6,571 nt of DNA from Gammaproteobacteria bacterium (GTDB taxonomy: Bacteria > Pseudomonadota > Gammaproteobacteria > Steroidobacterales > Steroidobacteraceae), in NCBI GenBank assembly GCA_028293775.1, contig JAQGOD010000411.1, positions 1 through 6,571 on the forward strand, in the 5' to 3' direction. Under the pieces are notes generated by a model. It made no database searches. It was given only the letters and a program-made list of their open reading frames with translations, and was not told where the DNA came from. This document shows, piece after piece, positions 1 through 6,206 of this stretch; position 1 is the stretch's first letter, and every line of letters starts with the position of its first letter. The position numbers and the translations under genes were made by a program.

Positions 1-636
1 GTAGATCGCCTTGCCCTTCGTCGGGATGTCGGCCAGTTTCTGGTCGATGACGGCATCGAGCGCATGCTTGTCCCACCACATGGCCGGATCGAGAATGAGG
101 TAACCATCGAACAGCGCCGGCTCGTGCAGCAGCGCGTACATCAGAAACAGTCCGCCCAACGAGTGACCGTGAACGAGGTGAACCTGGTTCGTCGGGTAGT
201 GCTGATCGATGTATGGGACGAGTTCGGTCTTCAAAAAGCGAAGGAAGTCGGCTGCGCCACCCGAGTGCGGCCTGTCGGCGACCACCAATGTCGGGGTGAA
301 ATCGTGATCACGAGTGTTGCCGTGCTCGTCGATCACATTCGGCACGCCGACGACGATTACCGGGGGGATGAATAGGACCTGGTGCATAAAATTGACGATG
401 TCGACCACGATCTTTGTGTTCCAATCGCCGTCGAGCACGTATAGGGTTTCGTAGCGCTGCGTGGCATCCGCCTCGAATTCCTTCGGTAGATAGACTTCGA
501 CGGGCCGATTCTGCTTGAGGACGTTCGAGTAAACCGAATCCTGTTTGGCTGTCAGCAGCTGCGCCTGGGCGCCGGTCCAAGCGAAAAGGAAAACGCAAGA
601 CACGAAGACGCGAAACTGCAGACTGCCGCTGTGCAT
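1..636 (-). CDS. Secreted alpha/beta-hydrolase esterase, partial (3' end off the window)
   Basis: The minus strand is open for 212 codons from the ATG at 636 to the window edge, so the C-terminus is missing. Residues 1-25 look like a Sec signal peptide: a short start, a hydrophobic stretch (FVSCVFLFAW) and a likely cut after AQA at 25, which suggests a periplasmic or secreted enzyme. YETLYVLDGDW (62-72) and the NTRDHDFTP segment (108-115) are typical of the esterase-D/IroE-like group (COG2819). GHSLGG at 157-162 is the nucleophile elbow with Ser159 as the predicted nucleophile; the catalytic Asp and His would lie in or near the missing part. A good ribosome site (AGGAAG, complement of 641-646) sits just upstream of the ATG. 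The family hydrolyses esters, including some siderophore esters, but the substrate here cannot be told. It is divergent from the kinase/receptor operon and separated from it by an IS relic, so a functional link is unproven. Confidence 0.9.
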   Translation of the reverse strand, partial: MHSGSLQFRVFVSCVFLFAWTGAQAQLLTAKQDSVYSNVLKQNRPVEVYLPKEFEADATQRYETLYVLDGDWNTKIVVDIVNFMHQVLFIPPVIVVGVPNVIDEHGNTRDHDFTPTLVVADRPHSGGAADFLRFLKTELVPYIDQHYPTNQVHLVHGHSLGGLFLMYALLHEPALFDGYLILDPAMWWDKHALDAVIDQKLADIPTKGKAIY

Positions 637-640
637 CGTT

Positions 641-646
641 CTTCCT
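641..646 (-). promoter_or_regulatory. Ribosome binding site of the esterase gene
   Basis: On the minus strand this reads AGGAAG, with its AGGA core six bases before the ATG at 636. No other in-frame start with a comparable site lies just upstream, so it supports the chosen start. Confidence 0.7.
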
Positions 647-686
647 TGTCTGGTGTCGTCGGCGATCGAATGCAATTCAGGACAGC

Positions 687-715
687 ACAGTATGGTTTAT
701 GTTACCGCCCGCCAA
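687..715 (-). promoter_or_regulatory. Candidate sigma70-type promoter for the esterase gene
   Basis: On the minus strand TTGGCG (710-715) and TACTGT (687-692) are separated by exactly 17 bases. This would give a 5' leader of roughly 40-45 bases before the ATG at 636. The -35 matches consensus at four of six positions but the -10 at only three, so spacing and position are the main support. An alternative -10 could be drawn from the nearby AT-rich run at 692-704. Confidence 0.3.
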
Positions 716-910
716 TCCGCAGCGAGCAAATCGGTCGAGCTGCGCCAAGTGTATCATCCGAACATGTCGCCACAACTTACGATACGGACCGAAGTCGGCC
801 TGGATGACATCGCCTTCGGTCCAACTGTCGCTGTCTCCAGTGCGATCGTGCAAAGTGCCGCGACTATCCGGATAATCATTGCGATCCGTCCACTCAGCCG
901 TGACGCCCCC

Positions 911-1042
911 AACACGGCCGCCGTTGTTCAGCTGCAATCGCGCGAGATCACTCAAAAGTGGTCGATGCCTCCACGCGAGTGGGCCGCAGCCAAAGCCCAA
1001 TTGGCGATGGTGTTCGGTGATCGCTTCGAGGTCAATCGTTAA
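911..1042 (+). pseudogene. IS256-family (Mutator-type) transposase, C-terminal remnant
   Basis: The plus frame ending in TAA at 1040-1042 gives about 43 residues that match the usual C-terminus of IS256-family transposases. In order these are SREITQKW, then MPPREW, then AAAKAQLAMVFGDRF and a stop shortly after. Members of the family typically end with a pattern like LRNITKKW-MPIRNW-ALNQFAI-F-GRF. The residues just upstream (IRPLSRDAPN, about 881-913) may align to the IRT-TKTRGHFPN part with small deletions. The DDE catalytic domain that should precede this is absent, since full-length proteins run to about 400 residues. It is therefore a dead fragment. The inverted repeat six bases after the stop strongly supports the assignment. 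The identification is by pattern from memory, not by a search. Confidence 0.65.
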
Positions 1043-1048
1043 TCAAAC

Positions 1049-1077
1049 GGCTCGACACACAGAATTTCTGACAGTCC
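1049..1077 (+). repeat. Right terminal inverted repeat of the IS256-type relic
   Basis: Read inwards from the outer end on the minus strand it begins GGACTGTCAGAAATTCTGTG and continues with TGTCGAGCC. This is the typical shape of IS256-family ends (G-rich tip, ACTGTCA, then an AATTCTGTGT-like core). The exact outer boundary is uncertain by about two bases because of the run of C at 1076-1080. Confidence 0.65.
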
Positions 1078-1078
1078 C

Positions 1079-1408
1079 CCGTCCTTCTACCGAGTCGCAG
1101 CGAATCATCCCGTATTCGCGTCTGTGCAGTCAATCTGCGTCGCGAGCTGCCGTCAGCTAGCGTCCCTTTCCAGAAATGAAAACTCACGTCCGACAGATAC
1201 TCTCTGCATTTGCGTGGCAGCTATCGCTTTATGTCATGAAACTGTGACTACCGGACCCCCACGCCAGCGAGACTAAGCACAAGCTCCCCGGCAACGCAAC
1301 AACTCCTGCAGCGCAGTCATCTCCTTTAAACACCACGGCGAATCACTATGGCGAGTAGGCAAAGTCGTAGCGCTCGCCGAGCGAACCAAGGCGCTTTCGA
1401 GCTAGACG
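1079..1408. other. Upstream region of the kinase/receptor operon, nothing clear
   Basis: About 330 bases between the IS end and the kinase start. No open frame here has family resemblance and no RNA gene is recognised. The promoter of the four-gene operon must lie here or in the IS relic, but no -35/-10 pair with good spacing stands out. TTGCGT at 1210-1215 and TATGTC at 1230-1235 are only 14 bases apart. A small perfect hairpin (CGCTC-GCC-GAGCG, 1371-1383) lies about 25 bases before the annotated start; its role is unknown. Confidence 0.5.
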
Positions 1409-3559
1409 TTGTCCTCGCGAGCCCACCATTTCCAGAAGCATCAATTGCACGCTGAGAAGGATGTTGCCGCGCGCACGCGTGGAGCTACGCTCGATGTCGC
1501 GGGCACACCTAACCTCCGGGGACTGAAAGTTCTCATCGTGGATGACGACTCGACCAATTCCTGCATTCTCGAGCATCACCTGCAACGCGCGAAGGTGCTG
1601 TACGAAAGTGTGGGTTCAGGACGCTTGGGACTCGCGGCCGCCCGCGCTGCCGCAGAGGCCGGCGAGCCGTTCGATGTGGTGCTCCTGGGCTACCAGATGC
1701 CGGAAATGAACGGCGTGGAGTTTCTGCGCGAACTGCGCCTTGACCCCGCGATTGACACAACGCACTGCATCGTGTTGAGCACGCTGGGAGAGCGCGCCGC
1801 GGAGGCGAGTGAATTGGGAGTGGCCGCGTGGCTGACGAAACCGGTGAGCAAGGCACAGCTGCAATCCGCACTGGCGCAGATCGAACAGCCTAATTCGGGG
1901 TCTATCGAACTGGCAGCATCGATCGACTCGCCGCTGGACGAAGTCGCTTTGAGCGCACTACGTGAATTGATGGGCGATGATTTCGCTGATGTGATCCGAA
2001 CGTTTTTCAGCGAAACCATCGCGCAGCTAACGGCCATGGATGCAGCGCTCGAGAAAGCCGATCTCCTCGTTCTGGGCCGGTGCGCGCACAGTTTGAAGTC
2101 GAGCAGCGACTCGGTGGGTGCGGTCGTGGTGGGATCCCTAGCGAAGATGCTGGAGGCTCACGCTCGCTCCAGTGGTCAAGTGGCGGAGGCAGGTCGATTG
2201 GTGGCCGCGCTGCGTGCCGCTTTCGATGAAGTAAGACCTCAGCTCGAGGCAGCGATGGAAGTGGCCATGCCGATCTCCGGTGAGGCCCAAGCGGCACCGA
2301 TCGGGGAGCGGATGCGCATTCTGCTGGCCGAAGATGATCCGGTCACCCGAAAACGTATGACGCGGCTTCTCAATCAAGCGGGTTACGAAGTCGATGCTGT
2401 CGCGGACGGTACGGCCGCTCTGCGCAAAATGACCGACCATTGCTACCCAATGCTGGTGACGGACTGGGAGATGCCGGGAATGGACGGGATCGAGCTGTGC
2501 AAGGCTGTGCGCAGCTTGGCGCTCGATGGCTACGTATACATGCTGTTGCTGACCGGCCGCGATGCCAAGGCACATGTCATTGCGGGTCTGGAGGCCGGTG
2601 CCGACGACTATCTGGTCAAACCCATCCATGAACCGGAGCTCATCGCCCGTCTCAATACGGGGCGCCGCATTCTGACCCTCGAGCATTCGCTTAAAACGCT
2701 CCAGCTCGAACGCAGCCAGGCGCAAAAGCTCGAATCCGTGGGTCGATTGGCCGCGGGGGTCGCTCACGAGATCAACACTCCGGTGCAGTTCGTCTCGGAC
2801 AACTTGCAGTTCGTACGCACCGCCCTCCCCGATATTGCGTCCGCGATTCTCGCTTATCGGGACCTTGAGCATGCAGTGCGATCAGGAGGCGATGTGGTCG
2901 GCGCGGCGTTCTTAGCGGCCGCCGCCGACAAGGCAGCCGATCTTGATTACATCCTAGAGAACGCGCCTCTCGCGATCGAAAGTTCCATCGAAGGATTGGG
3001 ACGTATCGCCACCATAGTTCGCTCGATGAAGGAATTCGCGCACCCAGACCAAGCGGTTAAATCGTTGGCCGACTTGAACCAAGCAATTCGCAGCACGTTG
3101 GTGATTGCGCACAACGAATATAAATACGTCGCGGAGATCGATGCACAGTACGGCGAGCTGCCGCCCGTGCCGTGCTACTTGGGTGAGATCAATCAAGTGA
3201 TCCTCAACTTGTTGGTGAATGCTTCACACGCGATATCGGATGTCGTCAAAGACACCGGAACCCTCGGCAGGCTCACGGTGCGCACGCAACTCGACGGTGA
3301 CGCCGTTGAGATATCAATTGCAGACACCGGCACGGGGATTCCCGAATCCGCCCGCGATAAGATCTTCGACCCTTTCTTCACGACCAAAACAGTTGGAAGA
3401 GGGACCGGCCAAGGCCTCGCCATTTCCCACAGTGTCATCGTCAACAAACATGGAGGTACGCTGCGCTTCGAGACCGAATGCGGCAAAGGCACGACCTTCA
3501 TCATACGGCTGCCGCTGCATGAGCCGCACGGTGCTGTTCATCAGGAGAGTGTCCAGTGA
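1409..3559 (+). CDS. Soluble hybrid histidine kinase, REC(pseudo)-Hpt-REC-HisKA-HATPase
   Basis: A 716-residue cytoplasmic phosphorelay protein with no membrane segment. Domains in order: (1) receiver 1, about 38-158, with the acidic cluster D45-D47, S124/T125 and K144 (WLTKP) present but Gly94 where the phospho-accepting Asp belongs (VLLGYQMPEMNG). (2) Hpt domain, about 175-285, with HSLKSSS and His227 as the phospho-site. (3) Receiver 2, about 302-418, complete: D309/D310, D352 (VTDWEMPGMDG), T382, K404. (4) A short coiled-coil-like linker, 419-440. (5) HisKA with H453 in VAHEINTP; its two helices are separated by an Ala-rich stretch around 470-520. (6) HATPase, about 555-703: N box NLLVNASHAI (600-609), G1 DTGTG (639-643), F box DPFFTTK (654-660), G2 GRGTGQG (663-669). 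All kinase boxes look intact. The start is uncertain. TTG at 1409 is two codons after an in-frame TAG (1403-1405), has only a weak ribosome site, and no in-frame ATG precedes receiver 1. It is first in the operon and overlaps the receptor gene by four bases. Confidence 0.9.
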   Translation: MSSRAHHFQKHQLHAEKDVAARTRGATLDVAGTPNLRGLKVLIVDDDSTNSCILEHHLQRAKVLYESVGSGRLGLAAARAAAEAGEPFDVVLLGYQMPEMNGVEFLRELRLDPAIDTTHCIVLSTLGERAAEASELGVAAWLTKPVSKAQLQSALAQIEQPNSGSIELAASIDSPLDEVALSALRELMGDDFADVIRTFFSETIAQLTAMDAALEKADLLVLGRCAHSLKSSSDSVGAVVVGSLAKMLEAHARSSGQVAEAGRLVAALRAAFDEVRPQLEAAMEVAMPISGEAQAAPIGERMRILLAEDDPVTRKRMTRLLNQAGYEVDAVADGTAALRKMTDHCYPMLVTDWEMPGMDGIELCKAVRSLALDGYVYMLLLTGRDAKAHVIAGLEAGADDYLVKPIHEPELIARLNTGRRILTLEHSLKTLQLERSQAQKLESVGRLAAGVAHEINTPVQFVSDNLQFVRTALPDIASAILAYRDLEHAVRSGGDVVGAAFLAAAADKAADLDYILENAPLAIESSIEGLGRIATIVRSMKEFAHPDQAVKSLADLNQAIRSTLVIAHNEYKYVAEIDAQYGELPPVPCYLGEINQVILNLLVNASHAISDVVKDTGTLGRLTVRTQLDGDAVEISIADTGTGIPESARDKIFDPFFTTKTVGRGTGQGLAISHSVIVNKHGGTLRFETECGKGTTFIIRLPLHEPHGAVHQESVQ
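3543..3549 (+). promoter_or_regulatory. Ribosome binding site deciding the GTG start of the receptor gene
   Basis: AGGAGAG lies inside the last codons of the kinase gene, six bases before the GTG at 3556. It supports that GTG as the true start and suggests translational coupling at the GTGA overlap (3556-3559). Confidence 0.7.
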
Positions 3560-5604
3560 TAGGCTCAAAATCAGGTTCCCGAGCGCTCTTAGCTCCGCGC
3601 TGGGCGATCTCGCTTCTGTGCGCTGCGTTGACGGTCCCCACTTGCGCGGCCGCCGATTTGCAGGCCAGTGGGACGCGCGATTTGACGCAGATGAGTCTCG
3701 AGGAGCTGATGAACGAACCAGTGACCTCGGTCTCGAAGAAAGAGCAGAAGCTCTCGCAGGTGGCTGCTGCGATTTTCGTCATTAACCAGGAAGACATCCG
3801 CCGTTCCGGAGCCTTGAGTATTCCGGGTTTGCTGCGCATGGTTCCCGGACTCGATGTGGCGCAAATCAACGCCAACACCTGGGCCATCTCGGCGCGGGGC
3901 TTCAATCATCAGTTTTCAGACAAATTACTCGTTCTCATCGATGGACGCGCCGTATATCAGCCGACGTCCGGCGGCGTAAATTGGGATACCCAAGACGTAC
4001 CGCTGGAGGACATTGAGCGCATCGAAGTGATTCGCGGCCCCGGCGCCACCGTCTGGGGCGCCAATGCCGTGAACGGCGTTATTAACGTGATCACCTTTCA
4101 GGCCAAAGATACCCAGGGTGCACTACTAACCGCGGGGGGCGGAACACTGGACAAAGCCTTCGGCACGGCGCGCTACGGCGGAGCAATCGGTGAGGAGGTG
4201 AGCTACCGGGTGTTCACCAAATATCTCGACCGGAGCGATTTGACCGATCTGAATGGACAAAACGCAAACGATGGTTGGCACCTGCTGCACGGTGGCTTTC
4301 GCGTGGACGGCACCTTCACGCCGAAGGATTCCGTGACGTTACAGGGGGATCTCTATTCCGGCAGGGAGGGCGCCATCATCGAGCACATCGAATCGATCGC
4401 GACGTCCGACAATGAGAACGTGCGCAGGAATGCCGATCTAGCGGGCGGAAATGTTCTCGGACGCTGGAATCACGTTGTCTCGAGCCGCTTCGACACGACC
4501 ACGCAATTCTATTTTGATCGCTATACCCGCTCAGGTCCGGAATCAAACGAGGAGCGCAATACGATCGATTTCGATTACCAGCAACATCTCATTCTGGGCT
4601 CCCGCCAGGATCTGGTGTGGGGCGCGGGATACCGGCGCAGTGCCGATCGAATTGGGGGCACCATCGATGAGTCGTTTATTCCATCGGCTCGAACCTTGCA
4701 GCTCTTTAGCGCCTTCCTTCAAGATGAAATCACGCTAAGGCCCGATCGCGTGTTCTTGACGATTGGAATGAAACTCGAACACAACGACTACACTGGCTTC
4801 GAGGTCGAGCCAAGCATCCGCATGGCGTGGACACCGACTTCGCGCAACACGTTTTGGGCGGCAGCTTCGCAGGCTGCCAGGACTCCGACCCGCGACGATG
4901 TAAGCGGCGAATTCAATATCGCGGCGTTTCCCTTACCCGATGGCACTCCCGCGGTTGCTACGATAGACGGTAACTATCAGGAGAAATCCGAACATCTGCT
5001 CGCGACCGAGCTGGGTTATCGGGTGCAAGCGAATACGTGGATTTCGATCGACGTAGCGACGTTTTTTAACCAGTACCGCGATCTGCGCAGCGTGGAACCG
5101 CGTGTACCGTTTGCAGTGAGCGGCCCCGTTCCATATACCGAGATCCCGTTCGTGTTCGGCAATCTGCTGCATGGCACGACGGAAGGAATTGAGGCCAGCG
5201 CGCATTTTAAAATAACCGATCGCTGGACGTTGAGTCCCGGTTTTGCGTGGCTTAAGATGCACTTGCGCGCGGACTCGATCAGCTTGGATACCACCACGGC
5301 AGCGAACATCGAGGGCTCGAACCCCGGCCGCCAAGCACAGCTGCGCTCGTCCTTGAACCTGTCCCACGGTTTTTCCTGGGACACAAGTATCTATTTCGTG
5401 GACGGCCTTCCGGCCCAGCAGCTCCCCTCGTACACACGTCTCGACACCCGACTGTCGTGGCGCCCGGCGGAGCGCGTGGAATTGAGCCTGGTGGGTCAGA
5501 ATCTGCTCAAGGAGAGGCACGTGGAATCCAACGACATTGGTACCAGCGTGACCGCATCGCAAGTCCGGCGCAGCGCCTATGCAAAAGTTAGCTGGCGGTT
5601 CTAG
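3556..5604 (+). CDS. TonB-dependent outer-membrane receptor
   Basis: A complete 682-residue receptor. Residues 1-33 form a signal peptide (basic start, hydrophobic AISLLCAALTV, likely cut after CAAA). Mature residues 42-62 (LTQMSLEELMNEPVTSVSKK) form the conserved N-terminal lead of this receptor class and probably include the TonB-contact segment. The plug domain runs about 64-182: VINQEDIRRSGA, LLRMVPGLDVAQI, ISARGFN, LLVLIDGRAVY, then IERIEVIRGPGATVWGANAV and NGVINVIT. The 22-strand barrel follows to the C-terminus, with alternating strands and a terminal aromatic (YAKVSWRF) as required for barrel assembly. Length is normal for small members such as CirA- or BtuB-like proteins, and there is no extra STN signalling domain. 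The ligand cannot be read from the sequence; siderophore, cobalamin, nickel and glycan substrates are all possible. The gene lies between the kinase (overlap) and YfiR (5-base gap), a setting that favours a sensing role in addition to uptake. Confidence 0.93.
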   Translation: MIGSKSGSRALLAPRWAISLLCAALTVPTCAAADLQASGTRDLTQMSLEELMNEPVTSVSKKEQKLSQVAAAIFVINQEDIRRSGALSIPGLLRMVPGLDVAQINANTWAISARGFNHQFSDKLLVLIDGRAVYQPTSGGVNWDTQDVPLEDIERIEVIRGPGATVWGANAVNGVINVITFQAKDTQGALLTAGGGTLDKAFGTARYGGAIGEEVSYRVFTKYLDRSDLTDLNGQNANDGWHLLHGGFRVDGTFTPKDSVTLQGDLYSGREGAIIEHIESIATSDNENVRRNADLAGGNVLGRWNHVVSSRFDTTTQFYFDRYTRSGPESNEERNTIDFDYQQHLILGSRQDLVWGAGYRRSADRIGGTIDESFIPSARTLQLFSAFLQDEITLRPDRVFLTIGMKLEHNDYTGFEVEPSIRMAWTPTSRNTFWAAASQAARTPTRDDVSGEFNIAAFPLPDGTPAVATIDGNYQEKSEHLLATELGYRVQANTWISIDVATFFNQYRDLRSVEPRVPFAVSGPVPYTEIPFVFGNLLHGTTEGIEASAHFKITDRWTLSPGFAWLKMHLRADSISLDTTTAANIEGSNPGRQAQLRSSLNLSHGFSWDTSIYFVDGLPAQQLPSYTRLDTRLSWRPAERVELSLVGQNLLKERHVESNDIGTSVTASQVRRSAYAKVSWRF

Positions 5605-5609
5605 AGCAC

Positions 5610-6206
5610 GTGCGACCGGATACAGGTGTGCAACGGACGACGGGCGAGCCTCGGACGGCGTGGACAATCGCCGTGCGCGTGCTATTTGCCTCATCCGTGA
5701 TAATCGCAGCGTTGTCGCGGCCAAGTGCCGCGGATGAGGCAACCGTGCGGCGCGAGACTCTGTTGAAGTCTGGGTACCTGTTGAATTTCGTGAAATTTGT
5801 CGAATGGCCCTCGGCTGCGCCCGATGAGCCGCTGACCATATGCTTTCTGGGTGCCCCCGGCATGCGTGAAATCCTCGAAGTGGGAATTGAAAGCAAACGC
5901 GTCGGCGCACGGCCGCTCGCGGTGCGCCAGATCGAAGACTCCAGCAAAACGGACGGCTGCAGCGTGCTCTATGTCGAGGATAAATGGGCTTCAAAATTAA
6001 CCATTGCCGCGCACGCACCCGGACCTCCGATGCTCACCGTGAGCGATTCGAAGGGATTCGCGCGTCACGGCGGGATCATTGAACTGTACTCCGAAGAGAA
6101 CCATCTGCGATTCATCATCAATGTCGATAATGCACAGCACGCGGGCCTTCGCATCAGCTCAAACTTGCTACAGCTTGCCGCGGTCGTCGAACAGGGAAAG
6201 CCTTAA
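5610..6206 (+). CDS. YfiR/DUF4154-family periplasmic regulator
   Basis: A 198-residue protein with a basic N-terminus and a hydrophobic stretch (VRVLFASSVIIAAL, 22-35) ending in SRPSAA, a likely export signal with cleavage near 40/41. The mature part carries the YfiR family marks: LLKSGYLLNFVKFVEWP (51-67), ICFLGAPG (77-84), the segment MLTVSDSKGFARHGGIIEL (141-159), RFIINVDNAQHAGLRIS (167-183) and SNLLQLA (184-190). In P. aeruginosa YfiR is a periplasmic repressor of the membrane diguanylate cyclase YfiN. Cys78 and Cys117 are 39 apart, matching one of the two known YfiR disulfides; the second pair is missing. The start is uncertain: GTG at 5610 has a poor ribosome site, and an in-frame GTG at 5628 would also keep the signal peptide. 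It lies between the receptor gene and the CHASE8 sensor gene, consistent with a periplasmic link between outer-membrane and inner-membrane proteins. Confidence 0.9.
   Translation: MRPDTGVQRTTGEPRTAWTIAVRVLFASSVIIAALSRPSAADEATVRRETLLKSGYLLNFVKFVEWPSAAPDEPLTICFLGAPGMREILEVGIESKRVGARPLAVRQIEDSSKTDGCSVLYVEDKWASKLTIAAHAPGPPMLTVSDSKGFARHGGIIELYSEENHLRFIINVDNAQHAGLRISSNLLQLAAVVEQGKP
6192..6200 (+). promoter_or_regulatory. Ribosome binding site of the CHASE8 sensor gene
   Basis: CAGGGAAAG lies within the last codons of the YfiR gene, six bases before the ATG at 6207 that directly follows the YfiR stop (TAA, 6204-6206). It supports coupled translation. Confidence 0.6.

Larger units (their letters stand above)
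637..910. other. Gap between esterase gene and IS relic, no supported gene
   Basis: This stretch holds the esterase ribosome site and a weak promoter candidate. Beyond about 720 nothing is recognised. Both strands have an open frame across it (plus 692-1042, minus 677-1000). Neither resembles a known family in this part, although the plus frame runs into the transposase C-terminus described below. The left part of that IS element and its left inverted repeat are not visible here, so the insertion was probably truncated by deletion or rearrangement. Confidence 0.5.
911..1078 (+). mobile_element. Degraded IS256-family insertion sequence, right end only
   Basis: The transposase C-terminus and the terminal inverted repeat stand in the normal relation for a right end: stop codon, a few bases, then the inverted repeat. 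No matching left end with GGACTGTCAG was found between 637 and 910, and no target duplication can be paired. The element is therefore a 3' relic. It lies between the divergent esterase gene and the kinase/receptor operon. Confidence 0.6.

Noticed and set aside
64..375. 103-codon plus-strand frame over the esterase gene
   Set aside because: The minus strand carries the esterase motifs, including GHSLGG, through this stretch, so the plus frame is its shadow.
1210..1235. TTGCGT and TATGTC as a promoter for the operon
   Set aside because: The spacing is only 14 bases and both boxes are poor, so it does not support a sigma70 promoter.
1371..1383. Hairpin CGCTC-GCC-GAGCG as a terminator
   Set aside because: The stem is only five pairs and is not followed by a run of T, so it does not fit a rho-independent terminator.
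2138..2872. 244-codon open frame on the minus strand opposite the kinase gene
   Set aside because: The opposite strand encodes clear Hpt, receiver and HisKA domains here, and the minus frame shows no family pattern.
3556..3660. Lipoprotein signal at Cys30 of the receptor
   Set aside because: VPTC lacks the usual Leu at -3 and the protein is a clear outer-membrane barrel with a normal signal-peptidase-I site shortly after.
3219..3785. 188-codon plus-strand frame across the kinase/receptor junction
   Set aside because: It overlaps the HATPase boxes and the receptor signal peptide in another frame and has no motif of its own.
4933..6018. 361-codon open frame on the minus strand opposite the receptor and YfiR genes
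   Set aside because: It lies antisense to two confidently identified genes, is rich in Arg, His and Ala, has no recognisable motif, and spans their junction. It is a shadow frame.
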